Made by a program: the position numbers and the translations under genes. Below, piece after piece: positions 30,097 through 37,360 of a stretch of 64,000 nt of DNA. Source of the stretch: JAKACA01 sp049510975 (GTDB lineage: Bacteria; Actinomycetota; Acidimicrobiia; Acidimicrobiales; Bog-793); contig JBEKYM010000018.1 of the NCBI GenBank assembly GCA_049510975.1, forward strand, positions 1 to 64,000, given 5' to 3'. Positions within the stretch are counted from its first letter, which is position 1, and each line of letters starts with the position of its first letter. The notes beneath the pieces are model-generated. The model had not been told where the DNA came from and searched no databases. It saw only the letters and a list, made by a program, of their open reading frames with translations.

Positions 30097-30632
30097 GAGG
30101 CGGGCTGTCGGTAGTGGCGACCGAGCAGCTCCTGCTCGAGGGCCTCCATGACGACGGCCTCCTCCTCGTTGTCGTGATCGAGCCCGAGGAGGTGCAGGAT
30201 CCCGTGCACGAGGAGCAAGGCGATCTCGTCGTCGTAGGTGCCGGCGTGCTCGGGGGCGTTGCGGGCGGCCACCTGCGGACAGATGACGACATCGCCGAGC
30301 AGGAGGGGAACTCCCGGCCCGGAGGTCTCGTCGTCATAGTCGTCGCCACGCCGGCCTGGCCCGCTGCCTCGGGGGGCGACCGGCCCCGGCGGCCCGGGAG
30401 GAAGGACGAGGTCGTCCTCGATCGGGAAGGAGAGGACGTCGGTGGGGCCTTCGTGCTGGAGGAAGCGCTCGTTCAAGGACGCGATCGACTCCTCGTCCAC
30501 GAACAGTACGTTGAGCTCGACGTCGGGTCCGAGCCGGCGGTCGGCGAGGACCCGCTCGGCCAGCTCGCTCCAGCGGGTGAGGTCGACGGTCTGGTCGGAC
30601 TGCTCGTCGGCGACGAACACCTCGATGGGCAC
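30093..30632 (-). CDS. ybeY: Endoribonuclease YbeY
   Basis: YbeY is a zinc-dependent single-strand endoribonuclease in 16S rRNA maturation and ribosome quality control. The zinc motif HGILHLLGLDHDNEEE is intact, as are the upstream LNERFLQHEGPTDVLSFP and GDVVIC blocks. A 30-residue Pro/Gly/Arg/Asp insert (PPGPPGPVAPRGSGPGRR) lies between LSFPIEDD and the GDVVIC strand, making it longer (179) than usual (about 155). It overlaps the CNNM/CBS start by 4 bp. Confidence 0.94.
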   Translation of the reverse strand: MPIEVFVADEQSDQTVDLTRWSELAERVLADRRLGPDVELNVLFVDEESIASLNERFLQHEGPTDVLSFPIEDDLVLPPGPPGPVAPRGSGPGRRGDDYDDETSGPGVPLLLGDVVICPQVAARNAPEHAGTYDDEIALLLVHGILHLLGLDHDNEEEAVVMEALEQELLGRHYRQPAS

Positions 30633-30640
30633 GGGCGCGC

Positions 30641-31672
30641 TCAGCTCACGTGCGCGATCGGGCCCGCCTGCCCGGAAGCAGGACCGCTGTCGGCCGCCCC
30701 GGGCGCCGGGATGGTGATCCCGGCTTGGGCGGCGGCGAAACGGTCGTAGGCGTTCACGATCTCGCGGACGATGCGGTGGCGCACGACATCGGCTTGGGTG
30801 AGGTGCACGAACGCCACGCCCTCGATGCCGCCGAGGACCGGCTCGATGCCGATGAGGCCGGAGCGACCGCCGGGAATGTCGATCTGGGTGGCGTCACCGT
30901 TGACGACGACCTTCGTCCCAAAGCCCACCCTTGTGAGGAACATCTTCATCTGCTCAGGAGTCGTGTTCTGTGCCTCGTCGAGGATGACGAAGCTGGAGTT
31001 GAGCGTGCGGCCGCGCATGTAGGCGAGCGGCGCCACCTCGATCGCTCCCCGTTCCATGAGGCGCTGCGTGCCCTCGGGCTCGAGCATGTCGTAGAGGGCG
31101 TCGTAGAGCGGGCGAAGGTACGGATCGACTTTGGCGAGCAGGTCGCCGGGGAGGAAGCCGAGCCGCTCGCCGGCCTCGACGGCCGGCCGGGTGAGGATGA
31201 TGCGGTGGACCTGCTTGGCCTGCAGGGCCTGTACCGCCAGGGCGACGGCGAGGTAGGACTTGCCGGTGCCGGCGGGGCCGATGCCGAAGGTGATGACGTT
31301 CTCGGTGATCGCCTCGGCGTAGCGCTTCTGGCCGGCCGTCTTCGGGTGCACCCGCTTGCCGCGGGGCGAGCGCGCCACCTCGGTCGTGAGCACTTCGGAC
31401 GGTCGCAGATCTTCCTTCACCATCTCGATGGTTCGCCCGATGTTCGCTTCGTCGACGAAATGTCCCCGCTCGAGGAGGGCGACGAGCTCCTCGAACAGAT
31501 GGGCGACGCGGGCGGCATCGCGCCCGTCGATCGTGATCTCGTTGCCGCGAACGTGGATCGTGGTGCCCTCGAAGGCTCGCTCGACCGTCCGTAACAGCTC
31601 GTCCTTCTGACCGAGCAGGCCCACCATGAGGTGGTTGCCGGGAACGAGGATCTTGGCTTGGGTCGAAGGCAC
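30641..31672 (-). CDS. PhoH-like ATPase
   Basis: The 343-residue protein belongs to the PhoH/YbeZ family: an N-terminal KH-like region (HVRGNEITIDG), Walker A GPAGTGKSYLAVALAV, ILTRPAVEAGERLGFLPGD, Walker B FVILDEAQNTTPEQMKMFL and VNGDATQIDIPGG. YbeZ acts with YbeY in RNA handling, and here the two genes are adjacent (8 bp apart). GTG 31672 is the start. It heads the ybeY-CNNM/CBS-era unit. A short 68-bp gap separates it from the HIT gene upstream. Confidence 0.93.
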   Translation of the reverse strand: MPSTQAKILVPGNHLMVGLLGQKDELLRTVERAFEGTTIHVRGNEITIDGRDAARVAHLFEELVALLERGHFVDEANIGRTIEMVKEDLRPSEVLTTEVARSPRGKRVHPKTAGQKRYAEAITENVITFGIGPAGTGKSYLAVALAVQALQAKQVHRIILTRPAVEAGERLGFLPGDLLAKVDPYLRPLYDALYDMLEPEGTQRLMERGAIEVAPLAYMRGRTLNSSFVILDEAQNTTPEQMKMFLTRVGFGTKVVVNGDATQIDIPGGRSGLIGIEPVLGGIEGVAFVHLTQADVVRHRIVREIVNAYDRFAAAQAGITIPAPGAADSGPASGQAGPIAHVS

Positions 31673-31740
31673 GCTGTGATCAGGACGAGGCTACCAGCCG
31701 ACCCCTGGCGAGCAGGCGACCGCGGCCGTCGGCACTTCGC

Positions 31741-32091
31741 TCAACCGGGCGGCCAGGTCATACGGCGGCCGCCGAGGACGTGGAGGTGGAGGTGGGGGAC
31801 GCTATTGCCCGAATCCTCGCCGACGTTGAACACGAGCCGGTAGCCGCGCTGCTCGAGGCCTTCGAGCACCGCCACCTCCTTCGCAGCGGCAAACACGGCC
31901 GAGAGCGCGGCCGCATGCGACGGTTCGAGCGCCGCTGCGTCGGTGATGTGCTCTTTGGGCACTACGAGCACATGGGTCGGCGCCCCCGGGTTGATGTCGC
32001 GGAAGGCGTAGGCGAGGTCGGTCGACAGCACCGCCTCGGAGGCGATGTCGCCCGCCACGATGGCGCAGAACAGGCAGCTGCTCTCGGGCAT
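31741..32091 (-). CDS. HIT family protein (HINT-like)
   Basis: A 116-residue histidine-triad nucleotide hydrolase/transferase. The catalytic HLHLHVLGG is at the C-terminus and the N-terminal CLFCAIVAGDI has the CxxC pair found in bacterial HINT proteins. It probably cleaves nucleoside phosphoramidates; the physiological substrate is unknown. ATG 32091 overlaps the last base of the HTH gene stop. Confidence 0.93.
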   Translation of the reverse strand: MPESSCLFCAIVAGDIASEAVLSTDLAYAFRDINPGAPTHVLVVPKEHITDAAALEPSHAAALSAVFAAAKEVAVLEGLEQRGYRLVFNVGEDSGNSVPHLHLHVLGGRRMTWPPG

Positions 32092-32318
32092 CAGCCCTCG
32101 CTCCGCACGGGCTCGGGGTAGAGGTGCTCGAGGGACCCGGGGGCGATGCGGCTCCGCTCGATGAAGGCGACGACATCTGCCTCCTTCAACCGGATGACGC
32201 GGCCGAACTTGTAGGCCGGGAGCTCGCCCTCGTCGATGAGGCGGTAGACGGTTCGGGTGTTGACGCCGAGGTACTCCGCCGCCGACGGAGTGCTCATCCA
32301 GATGATCGGCTCGGTCAT
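32091..32318 (-). CDS. Small excisionase-type helix-turn-helix DNA-binding protein
   Basis: The 75-residue protein is a single winged HTH of the excisionase/MerR-N type: STPSAAEYLGVNTRTVYRLI (HTH), then GELPAYKFGRVIRLKEADVVAFI. Despite the Xis-like label no phage or integrase gene is nearby, and the conserved neighbours (HIT, phoH) suggest a chromosomal regulator. The target is unknown. It is translationally linked to the HIT gene by a 1-bp overlap. Confidence 0.85.
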   Translation of the reverse strand: MTEPIIWMSTPSAAEYLGVNTRTVYRLIDEGELPAYKFGRVIRLKEADVVAFIERSRIAPGSLEHLYPEPVRSEG

Positions 32319-32328
32319 GCCGGCGACC

Positions 32329-33435
32329 TTACCGCCGGGAGCCGCCCATCTCGATCACTTTCGGGGCATTTGAGGCCAAACGGCACGCCACCTCGTTCGC
32401 CAGCAGGCGACCAGCCAACGTGAGGACGAGGCGGCCGGTCGTGGCGTCAAGAGACACCAGATCGCCGATGGCGGGCTCGGCGTCGATCGCCTCGGCGAGC
32501 GCCGAAGGAGGGACGCCGAGGCGGGTGCGGAGGGCGAGCTCGAGGGTTTCGAGGTGGCGGGCAGCGAGCGGGAGGCGCTCGGAGACGGACTCCGGCGACG
32601 CCCCGGAGCTGACGAGCTCGATGTAACGGTCCGGAGTGCGCACGTTCCACCACCGGCGCCCGGCCGCGTGGCTGTGGGCGGCGCAGCCGAGGCCGCGGTA
32701 GTCGCCCTGCACCCAGTAGTTGAGGTTGTGGCGCGACTCCTCGCCAGGTTGCGACCAGTTGGAGATCTCGTACCAGGCGTACCCGGCACCGGTGAGCACC
32801 GACTCGGCCAGCTCGTATCGGGTGGCCTGCGTGTCGTCGTCCGGGTGGCGAGCAACGTCGCGGGCGAGCGGCGTGCCCGCTTCCACCGTGAGGGCATAGG
32901 CGCTCACATGGGCTGGGCGGGGCTCGAGGTCGAGCACGCCGGCGAGGGTCGAGAGCCAGCTCTCGTCGCTCTCGCCGTAGCCCCCGTAGATGAGGTCGAC
33001 ACTGCAGCGCCTGATGCCGGCGGCGGCGATGTTGGAGACGGCCACGGCGACGGCGTCCGGGTCGTGCCGGCGGCCGAGGCCGGCGAGCACCAAGGGGTCG
33101 AGTGACTGCACCCCGAGCGAGACTCGGTTCACGCCGGCGGCGCTGCAGGCCGCCAGCCACTCCGGCGTGACGTCCTCCGGGTTCGCCTCGACGGTGATCT
33201 CGGCGTCCGGCAGGTGCTCGAGGGTCGTCACGAGCCGGATGAGATCGTCCGGCGGGAGCTGGCTCGGCGTTCCCCCTCCGAGGAAGATCGTGCTGGCAGG
33301 ACCGAGGCCGCCGGCGACGGCGACGGCGTACTCGGACAGGCAGGCGTCGACGTAGGCGGCGGCGAGGTGGTGGCGGTCCGTCCAGGTCGCAAACGCGCAG
33401 TAGTCGCAGCGGCTGGCGCAGAACGGGACGTGCAC
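32329..33435 (-). CDS. hemW: Radical SAM heme chaperone HemW-like protein
   Basis: The radical-SAM 4Fe-4S motif is at the very N-terminus, HVPFCASRCDYCAF (CxxxCxxC), followed by the family blocks FLGGGTPSQLP, EANPEDVTPEWL, NRVSLGVQSLDP, DLIYGG and the C-terminal HemN domain (RHNLNYWVQGDYRGLGCAAHS). HemW delivers heme; older annotations call it coproporphyrinogen III oxidase. The first standard start is GTG 33435, only two codons before VPFC, which leaves an unusually short N-terminus. In the same frame a CTG at 33495 would overlap the BldD-like stop as CTGA and add the residues (…GIY) normally found before VHVPFC. Confidence 0.9.
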   Translation of the reverse strand: MHVPFCASRCDYCAFATWTDRHHLAAAYVDACLSEYAVAVAGGLGPASTIFLGGGTPSQLPPDDLIRLVTTLEHLPDAEITVEANPEDVTPEWLAACSAAGVNRVSLGVQSLDPLVLAGLGRRHDPDAVAVAVSNIAAAGIRRCSVDLIYGGYGESDESWLSTLAGVLDLEPRPAHVSAYALTVEAGTPLARDVARHPDDDTQATRYELAESVLTGAGYAWYEISNWSQPGEESRHNLNYWVQGDYRGLGCAAHSHAAGRRWWNVRTPDRYIELVSSGASPESVSERLPLAARHLETLELALRTRLGVPPSALAEAIDAEPAIGDLVSLDATTGRLVLTLAGRLLANEVACRLASNAPKVIEMGGSRR

Positions 33436-33491
33436 GTAGATGCCGCGCCCGACGGCGGGCAGGCCGGCGAGGTGAAGCTCGTGACTGCTGG

Positions 33492-34112
33492 TCAGGATGA
33501 GCCGTTCGCGTTCGGGTGGTCGAGCAGACCGAGCTCGTCCAGCCGGCTGGCCAGGGCTTCCACGCTGCGCCCGAACATCGAGGCCATCACCCGCAGGTCG
33601 CCCTCGCGGATCGTGATGACCTTGCCGTTGAAGTCCTGGCGCTGCACCTGCACCGACGCGAGGAAGTGGCGGAGGAGGTCGCGCTCCGGCCCAGAGGACT
33701 CGTTGAGTCGGACGAGGTCGACCGTGATCTTGCGGATCGGCCGTTCCGTGCCCGAGGTCGCCCGGGAAGCAGCCGAAGCCGCCGAGGCACGTCCGAGCGG
33801 ATGCGACATGTCCGCCGGCAGCAGCTGGTCGACGGGGACGGAGTAGATCTGGGCGAGACGCTGCAGGCGGGGGACCGAGATCGTCCGCTCGCCGCGCTCG
33901 TAGGCTCCGAGCACCGACGCCTTGAACTCCTCGCCGGAGGCCCGCTCGACGGCCTGCAATGACAGCCGCTTCTGCCTGCGCACCGCCCGCAGGCGCAGCC
34001 CGACTGCCTGGGCATAGCGCGCGACGTCGTCGTCGGTCAGGTCATTGTTCGGGAGTCTCACCAGTCCGCTGCGCATCTGTCCCCTTGGCACCGCTTTCTC
34101 GTACTGCGTCAT
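33492..34112 (-). CDS. BldD-like regulator with intact c-di-GMP-binding motif
   Basis: The 206-residue protein has an XRE-type HTH (about residues 35-100: LRLRAVRRQKRLSLQAVE, VLGAYERGERTISVPRLQRL, VPVDQLLPAD), a Ser/Ala linker and a C-terminal domain. That domain contains R158-Q-D160, eight residues FNGKVITI, then R169-E-G-D172. This is the RxD-X8-RxxD signature with which Streptomyces BldD binds tetrameric c-di-GMP. Length and layout match BldD, a master repressor of development. Three GGDEF proteins lie in the same window. ATG 34112 is preferred; GTG 34190 is an in-frame alternative adding 26 residues unlike the family. An inverted repeat at 34191-34209 could be an autoregulatory site. Confidence 0.85.
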   Translation of the reverse strand: MTQYEKAVPRGQMRSGLVRLPNNDLTDDDVARYAQAVGLRLRAVRRQKRLSLQAVERASGEEFKASVLGAYERGERTISVPRLQRLAQIYSVPVDQLLPADMSHPLGRASAASAASRATSGTERPIRKITVDLVRLNESSGPERDLLRHFLASVQVQRQDFNGKVITIREGDLRVMASMFGRSVEALASRLDELGLLDHPNANGSS

Positions 34113-34190
34113 CGTTTCGTGGCGCCCACTCGGCTCGTGCGGGTAGGACGGCCGCCTGGAGGTGACCGCTCGCTGCGCTCTGCTCACCAC

Positions 34191-34209
34191 GTAACGCGGT
34201 CAACGTTAC
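34191..34209. promoter_or_regulatory. Inverted repeat GTAACG-N7-CGTTAC, possible BldD-type autoregulatory site
   Basis: GTAACG (34191-34196) and CGTTAC (34204-34209) are perfect complements around cggtcaa. It lies about 80 bp upstream of the preferred bldD-like start and just past the rsmE stop. The half-sites GTAAC/GTTAC match the GTnAC half-sites of the published BldD box, but the centre is 9 bp rather than 5, so the assignment is tentative. Confidence 0.4.
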
Positions 34210-34214
34210 TACTC

Positions 34215-35030
34215 TCAGCGGTCGGGTGTCACTGCTGGTGCCTCGTGTGCCTCACTCCCGCCCACGTAACCTCCTCGCAGTCCCGCCAGGATGGCGCCGG
34301 CAACGACGGCGGCTGTCTCGATTCGCAAGATCGTGTCACCGAGCGTGACGCGTGGCAGGCCCATGCCCAGCTCACGATCGGTGAAACCTCCCTCCGGGCC
34401 GACGAGGACGACGGGCGTGGCGAGCGACAGCAGGCCCCCGCCCGGCTCGGCGAGCGCCACCTCACCGCCGAGCAGTGCCGCAGCCTTGGCCAGGGGCGTC
34501 AGCTCGAGGACTTCCGGCAGCCACACCCGGCGCGCCTGCATGGACGACTCGCGGGCGATGCGCTGCAGTCGCCCGTGCTGGTGAGCCGCCGCCTGGGCGC
34601 CCCAGCGGACGGCCGTGCGCTCGCACAGGAGGGGCACGATGCGGTCGACGCCGAGCTCGGACAGCTTGGCCACCGCCCAGTCGGTCCGGTCTCCCTTCGC
34701 CAGCGAGAAACCCACCGTCACCTGCGGCCCCACCCGCGCGACGGTGCTCACCTCGGTATCGAGCACGAGCGTGAATGTCGCCGGCCGCTCGCGCCGTCGC
34801 GGCGAGCCACTGCCACTGCCACTGCCGCCCCCGCCGCCGGCCACCACCCGGCAGCCCCGGAACCGCCCGGCGCCGTCGGAGACCGCCACGACCTCACCGC
34901 TCTGAAGCCGCAGCACGGTCGCGAGGTGATGGGCGTCGGCGGGCTCCAGCTCGGGCGAGTCGAGATCGGCCACGTAGACGAGCGCAGCGGCCTCCCGCAG
35001 CAGGGCCAACCCTGGAGTCGCCCCGCTCAC
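34215..35030 (-). CDS. rsmE: 16S rRNA (uracil1498-N3)-methyltransferase
   Basis: RsmE methylates U1498 of 16S rRNA; it is a SPOUT-fold enzyme. SAM-knot motifs are clear: VVLVGPEGGFTDRELG and LGDTILRIETAAVVA; the PUA-like N-terminal domain has HHLATVLRLQSGEVVAVSDG. A Gly-Gly-Ser-Gly-Ser insert (GGGGGSGSGSGS) interrupts the N-terminal domain. GTG 35030 is the start, 17 bp after the dnaJ stop; the frame is open further but only into dnaJ. The dnaJ-rsmE order is common in bacteria. Confidence 0.93.
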   Translation of the reverse strand: MSGATPGLALLREAAALVYVADLDSPELEPADAHHLATVLRLQSGEVVAVSDGAGRFRGCRVVAGGGGGSGSGSGSPRRRERPATFTLVLDTEVSTVARVGPQVTVGFSLAKGDRTDWAVAKLSELGVDRIVPLLCERTAVRWGAQAAAHQHGRLQRIARESSMQARRVWLPEVLELTPLAKAAALLGGEVALAEPGGGLLSLATPVVLVGPEGGFTDRELGMGLPRVTLGDTILRIETAAVVAGAILAGLRGGYVGGSEAHEAPAVTPDR

Positions 35031-35047
35031 GGCGCCGGCGCCTGCGC

Positions 35048-36181
35048 TCAGTTGATGCGGGAGCGGAGGCGGGAGAACAGGCCCTGCTCGGGCGGCAGGA
35101 CCGCCTCCCCACGCAGCTCGGCGAACTGCCGGACGAGCCCCTCTTCGTCCTTCGAGAGCTTCGTCGGGGTGTCGACCACGACGTGGACGAGCAGGTCGCC
35201 GCGGCCGCGAGCCCGCAGCTTGGGCACGCCGAGGCCGCCCAGCCGGACGATCTTGCCCGACTGGGTGCCGGCGGGCACTTCGATGTGGGACGTGCCGTCG
35301 AGCGTCTCGATGTCGACCTCGGTCCCGAGAGCCGCCTGCGCGAACGAGACGTGCAGCGTGGCCACGAGATCGTTGCCGGAGCGGTCGAAGCGAGGGTCGT
35401 TGGCCACGCGGAGGTGCACGTAGAGGTCCCCGGCCGGGCCTCCCCGCAGGGCCGCTCCGCCACTGCCCGCCACCCGCAGCGTGGCGCCGTTGTCGACACC
35501 GGCGGGCACGTTGATCGAGAGCGTGCGCTCCTCGTTGCGCCGTCCCTGCCCCCGGCAGTCCGGGCAGGGGGAGGCAACGGTCTCGCCAGTGCCTTGGCAG
35601 CGCGAGCAGGCCGTGGCCGTCACCATCTGGCCGAGCAGCGACTGGCGCACGCGCTGGACCTGGCCCGAGCCGCGGCAGTCCGGGCAGCTGGACGGGGACG
35701 TCCCCGCCCTGGCGCCGCTGCCGGAGCACGTCGTGCAGGTCACCGGAGTCGTCACGGTGATGTCCTTCGAGCCTCCGAACGCCGCCTCGTGCAAGGTGAG
35801 GTCGAGGATGATCTCGGCGTCGGCGCCCCGCCGGGCGCTCGGGCGACCCTGGCCGCCGAAGCCCCCGCCTCCGCCGCCGAAGAAGACGTCGAAGATGTCC
35901 CCGAGGTTGCCGCTGAAGCCGAACGGCTCGCCGCCACCGCCACCACCGGCACCGGAGCCTCGCACACCCTCCGGCCCGAACATGTCGTAGCGGCGCCGGC
36001 GCTCGGGATCCCGGAGGGTCTCGTAGGCGAGGGTGACCTCCTTGAAACGCTCCTCGGTGGCGGCGTCACCCCCGGTGGCATCCGGGTGCAGCTCGCGCGC
36101 CAAGGCCCGGTAGGCCTTCTTCAGCTCGTCTTCGTTGGCGCTCCGGCTGACGCCGAGGAGCTCGTAATAATCAGTGGCCAC
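35048..36181 (-). CDS. dnaJ: Chaperone DnaJ (class I)
   Basis: DnaJ delivers clients to DnaK and stimulates its ATPase. The 377-residue protein has the J domain with the HPD motif (ARELHPDATGG), a Gly-rich region (GSGAGGGGGGEPFGF), four CxxCxGxG zinc repeats (CTTCSGSG, CPDCRGSG, CSRCQGTG, CPDCRGQG) and the two C-terminal substrate-binding domains. GTG 36181 begins VATDYYELLGVS, the family N-terminus. Being 57 bp downstream of hrcA, it is the second DnaJ type (DnaJ2) linked to the heat-shock repressor in actinobacteria. No CIRCE element (TTAGCACTC-N9-GAGTGCTAA) is visible upstream of the pair. Confidence 0.95.
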   Translation of the reverse strand: MATDYYELLGVSRSANEDELKKAYRALARELHPDATGGDAATEERFKEVTLAYETLRDPERRRRYDMFGPEGVRGSGAGGGGGGEPFGFSGNLGDIFDVFFGGGGGGFGGQGRPSARRGADAEIILDLTLHEAAFGGSKDITVTTPVTCTTCSGSGARAGTSPSSCPDCRGSGQVQRVRQSLLGQMVTATACSRCQGTGETVASPCPDCRGQGRRNEERTLSINVPAGVDNGATLRVAGSGGAALRGGPAGDLYVHLRVANDPRFDRSGNDLVATLHVSFAQAALGTEVDIETLDGTSHIEVPAGTQSGKIVRLGGLGVPKLRARGRGDLLVHVVVDTPTKLSKDEEGLVRQFAELRGEAVLPPEQGLFSRLRSRIN

Positions 36182-36238
36182 GTGCGAAACGTCCCGGATC
36201 GGGGGTGCGACAGCGTCGCATGACAAAGGTCCCTGCGC

Positions 36239-37282
36239 TCACCCGCTTCGCAGCTCCCGCGACAACCGCTGCCCGACAACGGCAACGGCAGCGAGGGCCT
36301 GCGGGTAGTCCATGCGAGTAGGACCGAGGATACCGATGGTGCCGACGGCGTCGTCCTCGCCGGCGAATGGAGCCACCACGAGGGAGCAGTCGGCCAACGT
36401 GGCGACGCCGTGCTCGGAGCCGATGGCGACGGACTGCCCGTGGGCGAGGACGTCGCGCAGCAGCGTGACGACCACGAAGGACTGCTCGAGGATGCCGAGG
36501 ACCGCTCGCACCTGGTCGACGGCCTCGAAACGCTCCGCCATCCGGGCCGCTCCCCCGACAAAGATCTGGTCGCTCGCCTCGGCGGCTTCCTCGGCGTCGC
36601 CGAGGGCCTGCCGGCTCGCAGCCACCAGCTCCTCGACCTCGGGGCGGCCGCTGTCGGGCAGGATCACGGCGCCGGGCACGAGCTGGCTGAGGGCATAGTC
36701 GGCGAAGTGCTGCTGCAGGAACATGCTGGCAGCTTCGATGTCCACGTCGAGCACGCCGGACTCGAGGGCGATGGTGTGTTTCTCCACGACGCCGTTCGAG
36801 AGCACGACGACGAGCAGGCCGGCGTGGGAGGAGATGCGCACGAGCAGGGCCGAGCGCACTACGAGGCGCTCGTGGCCCGGTCCGACGACGATGGCGGCGC
36901 TGTCGGTCAGATGCGAGAGCAGGCGGCTCGTGTCGGCGAGCATGCGCTCGAGCTCGCCGTGGGCCCGCGAGAAGAACTCGGAGATCTGCTCCTGCTTCGA
37001 CTCGCGCAGCGACGCCGGCGCCGTCAGGTGGTCGACGAAGAAGCGGTAGCCCTTGTCCGTCGGGACGCGCCCGGCGCTCGTGTGCGGGTGCATGAGGTAG
37101 CCGTCGCGCTCGAGCGCCGCCATGTCGGAGCGGATCGTCGCCGGCGACACCTCGATGGCCGGATCGCGGGCGACTTGGGAGGAGCCAACCGGCTGGGCCG
37201 TCTCGACATAGTCGGTCACGACGGCATTCAAGATGGCAGCCTTGCGCTCGTCGAGCTCCGGGCTTTCCCGCGTGCCAGTCAC
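36239..37282 (-). CDS. hrcA: Heat-inducible transcription repressor HrcA
   Basis: A 347-residue HrcA: N-terminal winged HTH (DERKAAILNAVVTDYVETAQ, SPATIRSDMAALERDGYL, HTSAGRVPTDKGYRFFVD) followed by the GAF-like dimerisation domain and the C-terminal LLGPTRMDYPQALAAV-type block (here GILGPTRMDYPQAL). It normally represses groEL or dnaK operons through CIRCE. GTG 37282 has CAGGGG upstream and a TAAAAT hexamer 9 nt before it. Confidence 0.94.
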   Translation of the reverse strand: MTGTRESPELDERKAAILNAVVTDYVETAQPVGSSQVARDPAIEVSPATIRSDMAALERDGYLMHPHTSAGRVPTDKGYRFFVDHLTAPASLRESKQEQISEFFSRAHGELERMLADTSRLLSHLTDSAAIVVGPGHERLVVRSALLVRISSHAGLLVVVLSNGVVEKHTIALESGVLDVDIEAASMFLQQHFADYALSQLVPGAVILPDSGRPEVEELVAASRQALGDAEEAAEASDQIFVGGAARMAERFEAVDQVRAVLGILEQSFVVVTLLRDVLAHGQSVAIGSEHGVATLADCSLVVAPFAGEDDAVGTIGILGPTRMDYPQALAAVAVVGQRLSRELRSG

Positions 37283-37291
37283 AATCCCCTG

Positions 37292-37297
37292 ATTTTA
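37292..37297 (-). promoter_or_regulatory. Candidate -10 (TAAAAT) for hrcA-dnaJ-rsmE
   Basis: TAAAAT is followed by 9 nt (caggggatt) and GTG 37282. It sits inside the inverted repeat CCCCGAT-AAA-ATCaGGGG, which could be an operator. No CIRCE is present. Confidence 0.35.
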
Positions 37298-37360
37298 TCG
37301 GGGAATTGCGTGTGAGCAGGGCAAGCGCCTCCCAGGGACCTCCGCCTGTCGGTCGGGCCC

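Noticed and set aside
32091..32318. Phage excisionase implying a prophage or integrated element
   Set aside because: The HTH is of the excisionase type, but there is no integrase, att site or phage gene nearby and the neighbours are conserved chromosomal genes.
37283..37360. CIRCE heat-shock operator upstream of hrcA
   Set aside because: No TTAGCACTC or GAGTGCTAA match is present; only a short CCCCGAT/ATCaGGGG repeat.
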